Of a stretch of 64,000 nucleotides of DNA, positions 33,586-44,440 are shown in pieces; positions within the stretch are counted from its first letter, which is position 1; every line of letters begins with the position of its first letter. The translations under genes were made by a program, and so were the position numbers. The notes beneath the pieces are model-generated. The model was not told the DNA's origin. It was given only the letters and a program-made list of their open reading frames with translations, and did no database searches. The DNA comes from Paramoeba atlantica (lineage: Eukaryota; Discosea). The stretch covers positions 1-64,000 of the forward strand of contig CDRNVI010000184.1 of the NCBI GenBank assembly GCA_977017575.1, given 5' to 3'.

Positions 33586-34461
33586 CATCCCTCTTGGGTC
33601 CAACAATATTGGTGAATTTACAGGCTGTCTGAAAGGAATGCAATGTGCCAGATCAATGACAAATGAGATTGAAGTTGTCGGGGATTGTATGATTCTCACC
33701 AAGGCTGCACCCAAAACCCATGCCATCAAAAACTATGCCTTGAATGAACTACTTTGTGAAATCTGTAAGTTAGCAATGTGCTTTGACAAGATAGAATTCA
33801 TCCATGTACCCCGAGATCTTAACAAGCGAGCTGATGCAATTGCAACTGCTGCAAGTTGGTCTAAAGAGGATGGAACATGTGCTGTGAATGACCATCATTG
33901 GGATCCAAGATCACAACATGTTGCAGAAACCAGTGAAGAGTGGATTATTTTGAATTCAACCCTATGGAACTGGATCAATTCCCCCCTCACCCGTGACTGG
34001 ACTTTCCCCATCCCTCCAGGGAATTTTGTAAGGAAATTCCAAGGAAACATGGTGACAACCCCCCATGTTTTGTTTCCGGCCCAAACTGCTCTTGAGAATG
34101 CTCTAATTCTCCCTGTAATAATTACTAAAGATATCCAAGGATGGTTCCATCAGTCCCAAGAGAGCAATCTGGTGAGGAGCTTTATCGAGGAAGATTTTCG
34201 AAGGAATGTAATTAACTTCATAGAAACCTCCAAACCGAATTCACTCCCTGGTTTTAGAAGGCGAACAATCAAACGCAGACCCCTTAGTGAGAACTAAAGT
34301 TGGTAAAGAAACTCCAATGCATCCCATGCTGAAGAGATCTTTGGATCTAACTCTTAATTTATCTTCCCTCCCTCCCCCCTTTCTTCCCCCCTCTTTTCCA
34401 TCCTAGAGATGGTTTTTTTAACTCTAATAAATGGCACCTGGTGTCTGAACCTTAAAAAAAA
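33586..34461 (+). mobile_element. 5'-truncated LINE insertion with 15-bp TSD
   Basis: The insertion is bounded by AACATCCAAAAAAGA at 33571-33585 and again at 34462-34476. It ends in a 3' UTR with CTAATAAATGGCACC and a short A tail. This is the hallmark of target-primed reverse transcription with 5' truncation. It landed in GGATCC-containing sequence that resembles 25105-25140. Confidence 0.9.
33638..34297 (+). pseudogene. LINE ORF2 C-terminus: RNase H and tail
   Basis: An open frame of 219 residues begins inside RNase H (VVGDCMILTKAAPKTHAIK, with the third catalytic Asp) and includes the last motif VPRDLNKRADAIATAASW (fourth Asp). A C-terminal extension follows, including DWTFPIPPGNFVRKFQG, with a TAA stop. 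There are no internal stops, so this copy is young. It is homologous to the LINE at 52.5-55.95 kb; its TGG at 33899-33901 (HHWDP) aligns with TGA at 55073-55075 there. The upstream RT and endonuclease are missing through 5' truncation. Confidence 0.85.
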
Positions 34462-34479
34462 AACATCCAAAAAAGAAGA

Positions 34480-36340
34480 AAATGTACTCAGGGACAAAAA
34501 AAAGAAGAAAGAAAAAGAGGGAAAAGAGGGAAAAGAGGGAAAAGAGGGAAAAGAAAAGAGGAAAAGACAGGAGAAAAAAAGAAGATAGAGGTTTTCGGAC
34601 CCGAAATAGGGGTTCATCATTTGGCCGCTGTTTTTTGGTTCCTCTTTCTTCTCTCAGTCCTTTTTTTTTCTCTCTTTTTTTTTTTTCTCTCCAAAAAAGA
34701 AGAAATGTTCTTCAGGGACCTTTTGTTCAAAAAACAAAATCGCCAACTCTCTCTCTCTCTCTCTTTTGTGTGGGGTACAAAGAATTCAGCAAAATCTTCA
34801 AAAATCGTGGGGTGTTTGTTTTTTTCTTATATTTCTCTAATTTTCTTCTTCTTACTTTCTTTCTTTTCTTTTCTTATTTCTTTTCTTTCTTTTTTAGATT
34901 GTGGTGAGAGACTAAATCGAGAGTTGTTTTTGACCTTTGGTTATGCTCTTTGATTCAGAACAAAAGAATCTTTGTTGATGGATCACTATTACATTGGTGA
35001 GAGATATTGGTGAATCTTGTTGTGTGTTGCTTTTTTCATTGAACATGAGAAAAAAGAAGAACTTTTTTTGATGGTGGTTTTGCGCACACAATGTTAACAT
35101 TCTTTTCTTTTGTGGCCAATTTATCATTGTGTTTGCTGTGTTTTTTTTTTTTCTTTTCCCCTTGTTTCATTTTTGTTGTTTTTTGAGTGGGTTTTCTTTT
35201 CTCTTTCCCTCTTTCCCTCTTTCTTTTTCCTTTTCTTTTTTTCTTTCTATTGATAAACTCTTTTCAGGGGAAATGTGGAAAAGACCATTCAAGATTTCTT
35301 TTTTTCTCTTTACTCTTTTTTATTCTTTTATTCTTTTCTTTCTACTTTTCTTTTTCTTCTTTTTCTTTTTCTCCCTTTTGATGGTGTTCTTCAAAAATTG
35401 TGAATACTAATTTTTTTTTCTTTTCTTTCTCTAACCTCTCGAGATGGTCCCTGATGAGATATTAAAATAATCTGGCTGCATGTTCAGAGACCTCCGTTTT
35501 GTTTCGTGCTCCACTCCATTGCGGAAAGAAGAGAAAGAAGGGGGTTAAGTTTGGCAAGAAATTTGGAGAATATGACTATTTTTTGACTTCTTTTAACCTC
35601 CTTCTTCTTGGCGATGATGAATTAATTAATATATTAAGAGGTACCGTGAATTTTGCTTGAACTCAGAAGTGGAGTCTATTCCCACCCAACAATTCACAAG
35701 GAGAGGGAGTTTGCCACTCTTGTTACATCACCACAGGTTTCTTTTTTTCCCCTCTTTATTTTGTTATTTTGTTGTTTTGGTGTTTTTGTCAAGTAGTTTA
35801 ATTGTTTGTTTTTGTGTTTTTGTATTTTGTTTTTATTTTGTTTTCTTCTTCACTTACAAACCTTCTTCTTAGAGTTTTGAGTTGTAAACTTTTGGTGTTT
35901 CGTTTCTTCACTGTGTAGTGTTCAGGTTTTATTTTGGTATAAATGTGATTGTTTTGATTGTTGTTGCTATTGTTATTGCTGGATGTTATTGATTGTTTCA
36001 AAAGAGCCAAGAGAAGTGTTTTTTGAGAGCTTGTTGTTGGTTGTCAGTCGGTTGTTGGGTTGTTGGTTGGTTGTTCAGGACAATTCAAGCCAATCCAGAC
36101 AAGACAACCCAAAAGAGAACCCAAGAATATGGTGGTATCCTAGAAACTAGAGTTTGTTTGCCAGAAAGAAAAGTGTTAATAGAGGTTGGTTTTCTTTTTC
36201 TTTTTTCTTTTCCCTTTATTTCTTTGATATTTTAGTATCATGTTTTTTTCTCTTTTCCCCTTCTTTTTCTCTTTCTCTCTCTTTTTCTCTTGTTTTTGTT
36301 TTTTGTTTTTTCTTTCATTCCCTTTTTTCTCTTTTTTTCA
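34480..36340. other. T-rich and mixed DNA, no gene recognised
   Basis: Pyrimidine tracts on the plus strand alternate with unique islands (34585-34640, 34740-34830, 34910-35100, 35430-35760, 35860-36170). These could be small exons of a plus-strand gene with pyrimidine-rich introns, but I could not identify a protein family in any of them. Confidence 0.4.
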
Positions 36341-36352
36341 TCATGCAATATA

Positions 36353-36610
36353 CACTATGGGGAAAACGCCCCAAAGATGTTTCAAATAGCCCTTGGTGTC
36401 GACAGCCCCTATTCTTTGGACAATTTATTTGATTTCTGAAACCTGTGATTTTGCTCTCTTCTTTCCGTTTGAATTTTTTCAAACTGAACTGGATTTTTCT
36501 TTCAAAAATGGAGGAAAACGGGTTTTCCTCCCAAATCAAATAAATTGTCCAAAGAATAGGGGCTGTCGACACCATATTTGAAACATCTTTGGGGCGTTTT
36601 CCCTGTAGTG
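36353..36610. mobile_element. 258-bp terminal-inverted-repeat element (CACTA-like ends)
   Basis: The left end CACTATGGGGAAAACGCCCC and the reverse complement of the right end, CACTACAGGGAAAACGCCCC, agree at 18 of 20 positions. The inverted repeat continues for about 80 bp on each side (AAAGATGTTTCAAATA, then GTCGACAGCCCCTATTCTTT). The size and lack of coding capacity fit a MITE or fold-back element. The CACTA start recalls the CACTA superfamily, but I see no matching 3-bp target duplication. Confidence 0.85.
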
Positions 36611-36611
36611 C

Positions 36612-37001
36612 AAGAATTTTTTTTAAAGTGGACGCTTATTTTCCAGGGCCCCTTTGAATGGTCCCTCTCTTTGGTTAGTTTTTCGAAGAATGAAGTTTCG
36701 AAATCATTTTTTTTCAAAAAATCAAGTCTTGAAAATTTTTTTTCAAAGAATCAAGTCTCGAAAACATTTTTTTTCAAAGAATTATGTTTCGAAACCATTT
36801 TTTTTCGAAGAATCATGTTTCAAAATCATTTTTTTCCAAGAATCACCTTTCGAAACATGATTCTTTGAAAAAAAATGGTTTCGAAACATAATCCTTTGAA
36901 AAAAAATGTTTTCGAGACTTCATTCTTCGAAAAACTAACCAAAGAGAGGGATCATTCAAAGGGGCCCTGGAAAATAAGTGTCCACTTTTAAAAAATTCTT
37001 T
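36612..37001. mobile_element. 390-bp fold-back element with internal 30-bp repeats
   Basis: The arms AGTGGACGCTTATTTTCCAG GGCCCCTTTGAATGGTCCCT at 36626 and their near-exact reverse complement ending near 36985 make a long hairpin, continuing through CTCTTTGGTTAGTTTTTCGA. The interior is tandem 30-bp units with TTTTTTTTCAAAGAATCA followed by GTYTCGAAA. It abuts the previous TIR element directly. Confidence 0.85.
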
Positions 37002-37252
37002 CAATTTATTTATGTATTGCCATTATTGGGTTAATGCTTTGTCATTTTTACAACAGACCCCGAAAAAAACACTTTCCCTCCCCAAAAAACAAAAATGCAA
37101 GTGGAACCACGATTTCTTTTGGTTTTCCCTTTTTGCTGGAATTCTGGAGGTTTGCCTTAAAGAGTCTCAATTGGTTTTGATTTTGTGGTTTTCTTCTTTG
37201 TTGATTTCTTCTCATTTTTTTCACTTCTTAAAAAAGAAAAAAGGAAAGGAAA

Positions 37253-37293
37253 GTATGTCATACCCAGTTGAAAGCATCCCAATCCCAGTACCA
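37253..37293 (+). pseudogene. truncated 5S rRNA pseudogene
   Basis: GTCATACCCAGTTGAAAGCA then TCCCAATCCCAGTACC matches the first 40 nt of the 5S gene at 3518 with a few substitutions, then stops. No 3' half is present. Confidence 0.85.
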
Positions 37294-37366
37294 AAAAAAC
37301 ATTCTCTTTTTTCTTTTTGAAGGAGACATCAATGGTCTAATTTGGTTTCTTAGTTTGAGTAAAATT

Positions 37367-37412
37367 CATATTCTCTGGGTACAAATTTTCAAATTAGTAC
37401 CCAGAGAGAATG
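37367..37412. repeat. short palindromic element, copy 3
   Basis: CATTCTCTCTGGGTAC on one strand mirrors ATATTCTCTGGGTAC on the other around AAATTTTCAAATTAG. This is the most symmetric member of the family. Confidence 0.8.
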
Positions 37413-37543
37413 ATAAAATACCAACAAAAAAATACCAATGAAATGTGAGGCAAACAACAAAGAAAAACTAAAAAAACAGCAACTTTTTGCACACTTTTAG
37501 TGAACTAAATTTTTATTAGGGGTTATTTCCTCTTTCTTTTTTC

Positions 37544-38011
37544 TCACTTCATTGTAGATTGTGCCAATGCATGTTCCAAAACTTTCATCATAATCAACAG
37601 ATGCAACTGAACCACCCTGAAGTTAACAAGAAATTCCACCTTCTCCAATCTTTCCAACAATTCCATTTGTAGTAAAAAAAACAACCATCTTTTCTTTTGA
37701 TTTTAGCTCTTGTATGGTGCCCACATCACAAATACTAATTTACTCCTTTCACGTGTGATCAGAAGGAGAGATGTATTTTTGATGTGAGTCAATTCATATG
37801 CACATTTGTCTCTTGGGAGATGAGTTGTGAATTCAGTCCATTTTCTGTTCATCCATCCACCACATCCCCACTTTTTGATAAATCATAATAATTCAGTTCG
37901 ACATTTTCCATGTCATTGATCAAGAAGATACACCCCTTTTGACTTCCCAGATTTGACAGACCGAGCAATAGAGAGGATACATTCATCAGAAAATTGAACC
38001 ACAGAAGCCAT
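37544..38011 (-). pseudogene. ADF/cofilin pseudogene
   Basis: Colinear with the intact gene at 5906-6358, from the ATG (38011) through SVVQFSDEC to the C-terminal codons and TGA (37544). Several single-base indels shift the frame, and the CGA of DGRTEW has become TGA. It lies in reverse orientation relative to the 5S/palindrome landmarks when compared with the intact locus. Confidence 0.9.
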
Positions 38012-38689
38012 AGTAGTAGTTGTATTTATCGATCAATCATACAAGAAGGGATTACTTTGTTTTGTTTTGGTTTGGTTGTTTTTGATTGTTTTTGATTGGT
38101 TTTTATTTTTTGTGTTTTTTGTGTTTTGTTTTGAGTTTTTTTGTGTGTGTGTGTGTGTGTTGGGTCAAGTCAAGGAGGGGGATGAAGAAACCTGTGTTTT
38201 TTGGAAAAAGTTGGCTCAGTTCAGTGAAGTGTCTATTGGTGCGTTGGGGCAAAGCCAAATAATAATAATCCAATTGCATTGAGGATCGCTCAAAATTGCT
38301 GCCTGAGAATCACTCAACTTGATCCTCTTCTTTTTCATCACACACGAATTTGCTCAGAATCCAGAACAACAAGATGCGCATCCCAAGTTTTACACATATT
38401 TGAGACACAGAAAGGAGATTCATCTTGCATTGAGTGTTTCTCATTTTTCGAAGACAACTCTCCACAACCAACCCCTCACTTCGAAAAAAAAACCAAACCC
38501 GCCCAAACCAAACCCCAATCAATGCTTTCACTGAACAAAAAAAAAGTCAAAAAAAAAAGGAAAATTTTGTGGGAATTGAACCACCCCTCCCCAAAACCAC
38601 CCTTCTTTTTTTCCAGTCTAAGTTTTGTTTTTTGTGGTGGTGTCTTTTCGGTGATTTTGTTTTTTGTTTGTTTGTGGGATTGTTTTGTT

Positions 38690-39070
38690 CAAGCTCAAAG
38701 ATTTTCAAAGCCTCTGAAGGAACATCCAGGATGTGTATGGAACTTTTGACTGTAGTTCTCAAGTGTTCTATCTCAATGATGAGTGTGATGTGTTGTCTTT
38801 GTGAAACGTGACCAAGACTTGGAGAAGATGCTTTATTTCTCCTCCCAAAAAAGAGCAAACAAGATGGTGACAGCAGTGAAGAGTCATCAGGAGATCGAAA
38901 ATCGAGTGGATGATGATGAAGAGAAAGTGGGTGATGAGAAGAATACTGATGATGTTGATTCAGTTTCTGAGAACTCCAAGAAAAGCCTCAAAGGAACAAC
39001 AGAAGAAGAGAGAGAAGAAGATTGAAATGCTCAGGAAGAGTGTGATGAGAAACTGGCAGATCATATTGAT
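38690..39070 (+). pseudogene. PB1/coiled-coil pseudogene, N-terminally deleted
   Basis: GCTCAAAGATTTTCAAAGCC and CTCAATGATGAGTGTGATG match the PB1 domain of copies 1 and 3, followed by SHQEIENRVDDDEEKVGDE. Single-base indels break the frame (for example in the OPCA strand). The 5' end of the gene is replaced by former upstream sequence, and similarity fades after ATTGATGTTCTTGAGAG at 39081. Confidence 0.8.
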
Positions 39071-39084
39071 GTTCTTGAGAGTAA

Positions 39085-40680
39085 CACACAACCTCCCCCC
39101 CTCCCCTGCACACACCACAAAAGTCTCTATCTTTTTGTTGGTTCTTTTTCTTTTTTTCTTTTTCTTCTTTTCTTTTTCTCTTTCTCTTTTTCTTTTTTTT
39201 CTTTTTCTTTTTCTTTTCTTTTTTCTTTTTTCTTTTTTTTTCTCCTTTTTTTTCTCCTTTTTTTTCTCCCTCTTTTCTTTTTCTCTTTTTCTTTTTCTTT
39301 CTTTTTTCTCCTTTTCCTCTTTCTTTTTTCTTTTTTTTTCTCTTTTCTTTTTCTTTCTTTTCATTTTCTTTTTTTTTTTTCTTTTTCTGTTAGTTAGGTA
39401 ACAATTTTTGAGTTTTATGAACAAATTAAAAGTTTTTTTGATTTGTTCAAACAACTCTTTTTCTTCTTATGATACAATTCTTGCTGAGAGACTTGAGACC
39501 ACACATCCAAGGTTCTTTTTTCCCTTGCTTGATTTGCTTTCAATCAGAGGTTTTTCCTTCTCTTCCTCTTGTTTCTTTCTTATCTTTCTCCTTTTTCTCC
39601 CTTTTTTACTTTCCCTTTTTCTTTTTTATCTCTTTTGTTTTCCCCCCTCTTTTCCTCCTTTCTCTTTTTCCTCTTCCTTCCTTCCCTCCTTTTTTTCCCC
39701 TTTGTTTTTTTTAAAATTCATTGACTTTCCTTTTGAATGAAGGGAGCTTCTTTATTTTGTGTTTTGTTGTTCCTGGAGTATTGTGCATTGTTTGTGGGGG
39801 GGGAATTGTTGTTTGTTGTTTTGTTGTTTGTTATTTGTTATTTGTTGGCAGTTGTTTATAGGTGGTTGTTTCTTGGGTGGATATTTGGGTTATGGTTATT
39901 TGGTTTTGTTGAATACCTGTGGTGGAGGGAGGGGTTTTGGTGTTTTGTTGTGATGATGATGTTTTTTTTTGTTTTTTGTTTTTTTTAATCAAAAAAACTA
40001 ACTTTTTTTCTTTTCTTTTCTTTTAAAAGGGATAATTGCTTTCCTCTTTGTATAATGTCTCCACTTTGTACTTGGCTTTTAATAATTTATTTGTGATTAA
40101 CATTCAAGATCAAGAAAGGCAAAACAAATTGAAAAGATTGTAAAGAGTGTTATAAACAAGTTAAAAAGTTCTTTTGATTTGTTCAAACAACCCTTTTCTC
40201 TTTGATGTTATAAGAGGATTAAACCTGGTGGACCCTTGAGAATTTCAATTATTTCTTCAATTATTTTATGACTCACCCCAGTTCAATGTTGGGAACCTTT
40301 GATTTGGCATTCCTTTGTCTTTTGAGAAAGAAGAGCTTTGAGAGAAATGGGACCTGACTGAAATGGTTAAGCTGTGAGACTATCAGCTTACTAGGGTTCT
40401 TTTTTCTTTTTTCTTTATCATTAGATTTTTTTTTGTTTGTTTCCATTTTATTTCCCCTATTTCCTTTATCTTACTCTTCTGATCTTTTCTTTTTGCCTCC
40501 TTTTTCTCATTTTTTTTGACCAGAGAACTCATCTCTTTTGATCTTTTTTTTTGTTGAAACAATCAACTTATTGGATAACCATAAAAAGAACTTTCATTCT
40601 TGAATGGATGAAGAAGTGTTATTTTGGTTCTTTCCCTATCAGTGGTGATCCAAGCAATGCTCAAATGACCTCAAGGAAGA
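39085..40680. other. pyrimidine tracts and T-rich spacer, no gene seen
   Basis: 39130-39380 and 39540-39720 are T/C-rich. 39440-39530 resembles the LRR-gene island near 490-560 (TTGTTCAAACAACTCTTTTT, GAGACTTGAGACC), in opposite orientation, so a fragment of the LRR gene 3' part is present. 40200-40360 is similar to 11700-11790. Confidence 0.45.
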
Positions 40681-40686
40681 AAACTT

Positions 40687-40731
40687 ATACTCTTTGGGTA
40701 TGAATTTTCAAATTAGCACCCAGAGAGTATG
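40687..40731. repeat. short palindromic element, copy 4
   Basis: ATACTCTTTGGGTATGAATT TTCAAATTAGCACCCAGAGA GTATG, the same hairpin family as copies 1-3. Confidence 0.8.
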
Positions 40732-40794
40732 AAAATCCTAGGTTCATTTTGGTAACCCTGGTGACTTTGGTTTGTTATTTTTCAAATAATGTCT

Positions 40795-41060
40795 TCTATT
40801 TTTGTCTTCTCTTCTTTGGAGGAGGATTGAAAGACTTCTTTTTCGAACCTAGGAGAGTAAGGAGAAGGGCAAGAACCATCTATTTACCTGACGGGTTCAA
40901 TTCCCACATATTGAATTTTTTCATTTTTCTTCATCTTTTTGTTCCAATTTTCTTCAATCCCTTCTGTTTGAGTGTTTTTTTTTGTCTTGATGATGAGTGT
41001 GATAGTGTCTTTGTGAAACATGACCAAGACTTGGGAGATGCAAAAAGGATTGAAAGGAAA
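40795..41060. pseudogene. scrambled PB1-gene remnants
   Basis: TCTTCTTTGGAGGAGGATTG at 40808 matches the 3' end of PB1 copy 3 in minus orientation. TTGATGATGAGTGTGATAGT with GTCTTTGTGAAACATGACCA at 40985 matches the OPCA strand in plus orientation. The gene was broken and partly inverted. Confidence 0.65.
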
Positions 41061-41369
41061 CAAAAAAAACAAAAAAAACAAAGGGTAAAAAAAATTGTGA
41101 AACCCCAAAATCTTTTTTTTGTGGCTAAAAAAAGAGTGTTGCACCTTCCCCACTCTAGTTTTCTGTTTTTGTTCTTGCCATCATCTCTTTTCTTTTTTCC
41201 TTACTTCTCTTTTTTTCTCCCTTCTTTTCTCCCTTTTTTTTCTTCCCTTTTTTTTCTCTCTTTTTGTTTCTTTTCCTTTCTCTTTTTTCTTTTCTCTTTT
41301 TTTCTCTTCTTTCATAGGTCACTATGATCATGATTGGGTTAAATATGTTGCTTCAAGTTGTGGTTTCTT

Positions 41370-42256
41370 TTTCTTTCTTTTTTTTCTTTCTTTTTCTTTC
41401 TTTTTTTTCTTTCTTTTTTTTTCTTTCTTTTTTTGTTTTCTTTCTTTTTTTCTTTTTTTCTTTTTCCTTTTCCTGTTTTTTTGTGCTTTCTTTTTCTTAT
41501 TTCTTCTTTTCTTTGATGGATTACTTCTCTTTTTTGTTACCAGAGAGCCAGAGGGTTGATGGAGAATCTGAGAGTTAAGTTTTTTTTGTTTTCTTGAATG
41601 AAATTCAAAAAAAAAGATATCCCCCTCCAAAAGGGAACAAGAGTGAGGTGAGGGATTGAATAATTACTGATGTGAGTTTTTTGGACTGTTTTTTCTTGCT
41701 TGTGTTTGTTGGAACTTGTGTGACCTATTTTTTTTTTTCTTCAAAAAAGGTTTTTTTTGTTATGTTTGCTTTTATTATTATTTGGTTTTCTTTTGTTGGT
41801 TGGTTGAGATGTTGTTGGGAGAGTTGTTTAAAAGTTTGGATCCTCAACTTATCTTTGAGAGAGAATTACTGTTTGGGTTATTTTTATGGATTGTTGTTTC
41901 TTTCTTTATTCTAGGTTTTTTGGTTGTGTCACATATATTATTTAAAACTGTTTGGAATGATTTCACCCTGAAAGTGTTTGTTGGCAAAGAGTCTGTTGTG
42001 AATGTTGCTGTTGTTGTTTTGTTTGATTCTCCCCAATAGTGTACTTTGTTTGGAATATTGTTGTTGTTATTTTGTTATTTTATTATTGTTGTTATTTATT
42101 GTTGTTATGATTATTTTTTTCTCAGCCTGGCTCACTCTTTTGTCGATATTATTTTTTATTTTTATATATCCATTTCCATTTCCTTTTTTCTTTTTGTTTT
42201 TATGTGACATCTTGTTTTTTTTTTGTTGTGAAGCTTTCTTGGATGAAGCAATCCTT
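41370..42256. repeat. inverted segmental duplicate of 19880-20880
   Basis: Reverse complement of the 19.9-20.9 kb segment, for example GTGAGTTTTTTGGACTGTTT, GTTTGTTGGAACTTGTGTGA and the end GTTGTGAAGCTTTCTTGGAT. Similarity stops exactly where the Ty3/gypsy LTR begins at 42257. Confidence 0.75.
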
Positions 42257-42464
42257 TGTAGATTTTGTTTTATTTCTGAGGTTTCAAAGAAGCACAGTTG
42301 AGAAACTGGGAAATCAACAAGTGAGAGAGTAGAGAGGAGAAAACACAGTGACAGGATGTTGACAACAATGAACTGCAATCAGTTGAACTGAATTTAACAA
42401 GGATTCAAATAAAGGTGTTATATATATTTATAATATTTCATATTTGGATATTTAATTATTTACA
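42257..42464 (-). repeat. 3' LTR of the Ty3/gypsy element (208 bp)
   Basis: On the minus strand it begins TGTAAATAATTAAATATCC after the polypurine tract and ends AAAATCTACA (TG...CA). TATAAATATATATAAC is the likely promoter TATA region, and CTTTATTTGAATCC follows. Confidence 0.85.
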
Positions 42465-42829
42465 CCCCCCCCTTGCAAGCAGAGTTTTGAGCGCAGCTTT
42501 GTCAGTTCTGAACAAAATTCAAAGTTCTTACAGGGAAAATCCACCCATTATTGATCAGTCTGCCCACCAATAACCTTTTTGAGGCTTCTTTGCCTTGAGG
42601 TAATCTTTCAACTCTTTTGTACCTCCCAGGTGTTCTTTCTCCCACCACTTATGTCATTTTCTTCCAGTAGGTGGTTGGATTTCCATACAATATTGTTGAT
42701 AACCATCAAATTCTCTTTCTGAGATAATTCTATATCTCAGACTTCTTCATCCATCTCCTGGTGGGAGTTCTTTCTCCTTTATCAGGTTTTGTTCCTTTTC
42801 AATCTCAACCCTTTCATATTAATTCACTT

Positions 42830-43600
42830 CCATGAACAGGTTGTGGAAGAATCCATCTTGTTTTGAGATTCCTTAATCGATATATTTGAGCTGAAACAAC
42901 CTCAGTTATCATATGGACATCACCTTGTGTCCTTGGATTGAATTTTTGGTTAAATTTCTTCCTTTTTTCATGATTTAGAAGAAGGACTCAGTCTCCAACC
43001 GATAGAATTTGAGTTCTTTGATGAGCATTATAGTCATCAACTCTTTGTTCCTTGGAATCTCTTCATTTTTCATTTACCAGTTGAAAGATTTCTAACATCT
43101 TATTCCTCACATTAGCCACATATTCATCTGAAGTAACCAATTTTGGGTTTGATGTTCCCAGTGTAACATTGATTGGATATGTTGGTATTCGACTAAATTG
43201 TAACATGAAAGGTTTTTGTTTTGTTACAGAATGAACTTGGGTATTGTAAGCAAATTCCACCAATTGGAAGGAGCAAATCCCACAGTCCCTTTGATATTTC
43301 TGGACATAAAGCCCTCATCATGTTTTTAACAGGTGAATGAATTGTTTCCACTTTGCCATTTCCTTTGTGGTTATAGAGGGAGACCTTTGCATGGTGTGTT
43401 CCTCAGATTTGTGTCAATTCCACAAAGAGTTCTTTCTGGGCCCCTCCATCAGTCACTATTTCCGGTGGCATTGAATGGATTGTAACATATTTCAAGAGGC
43501 ATTGTGCCATCTCTTTTGTGATGACAGCTTTCAGTGGAAATAATGAAAAGTACCCTGTGAAGGCATCCACAATTGATAAGATATGGGTATATGTATTATT
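42830..43600 (-). pseudogene. Ty3/gypsy integrase core and C-terminal domain
   Basis: The minus strand shows SIVDAFTGYFSLFPLKAV (first Asp), MPPEIVTDGGAQKELF (second Asp) and YNHKGNGKVETIHSPVKN (catalytic Glu): the D,D(35)E integrase core. After a frameshift, VEFAYNTQVHSVTKQKPF leads to the post-core module with ILSVGD-VLLLNHEKRKK. TGA triplets stand at 43403 (TQI-GTHH, often Trp-Gly in this family), 43063 and 42988 (SVGD-VLL). The enzyme would insert the cDNA into the genome. Confidence 0.8.
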
Positions 43601-43609
43601 GAGACAATA

Positions 43610-44440
43610 ATGTCACCTTGTTTCCAATAATTTCTGAATGTCTTTACAAAACTCAGGTATTCTCTAATTAAGATCAAATTTCTCATTCTTTGACAAAATT
43701 GATCCTTCATATTGCTCCAGTATTGTTCTTGGTCCTTTATGATCCATTGTTTTTCTGAATCATTCTGATTCTCAGATCCAGTGTGGCCAGCACCAGTATC
43801 TGACAGTTTTGCTCCTTCTGGCTCCTTATTTATAAGAGGTTGTATTTCAGGCACTGTATGAACTCTGGTAGGTTCACCTGGTTGTGTACTTGACCTAAAT
43901 TCATCCTCACTTCCAGAGTCAGAAATGTCATTACACTCAGTCTTGCTGGGAATTGTCTGAAGCTAACCCATCACACTGCCCAGTGTCTTACATGAAGCTG
44001 ACCCAACAGCTATCCCAGATAGTCATCCTTGAGAGAGTCCCCTGCTCCTTCCTTGAGCAGATTGGCCACCAAGCTGACCCATGCTTTCTGTGCACTGACC
44101 CATTTTAGCCAATAACTCCTTTCCATCTCTGGTGGACTCATCTACCCTATGACAGGTTTTTGAGAGAGAACAGAGCTTCAATATTGCCATTTTTTGTTTG
44201 TTAAAATGTTGTTTTGTTTTCCACATTTTTAACTCCCAGTCTCTCCAGGACTTCTTAATTGGAGTTTGAGCATCTTCCTCTTGATAGGATACATGATGTG
44301 CTCAACTGAGTGTATCAGGAATAACCAGTGTTTTCCCAGGTTGGTGTAGAATTTGACTTGCAACTGCTGCTATTTCCAGCAGCCACCCACAGATAAGTTT
44401 GCTTCTTGTTTGCTTACTGTGGAGTTGCACAGTTTGACTG
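43610..44440 (-). pseudogene. pol spacer between RNase H and integrase
   Basis: Frames here (for example 44226-44023 and 43854-43531) read as linker sequence rich in Gln, Ser and Glu (DTGAGHTGSENQNDSEK) between RNase H and integrase. PGKTLVIPDTLS followed by TGA at about 44308 corresponds to the end of RNase H (usually PG--N--AD-LSR). The HHCC zinc finger normally found here is not convincing. Confidence 0.5.

Noticed and set aside
36353..36610. Attenuator or rho-type terminator for the long hairpin
   Set aside because: Arms of about 80 bp with transposon-like CACTA ends in eukaryotic DNA fit a fold-back element better.
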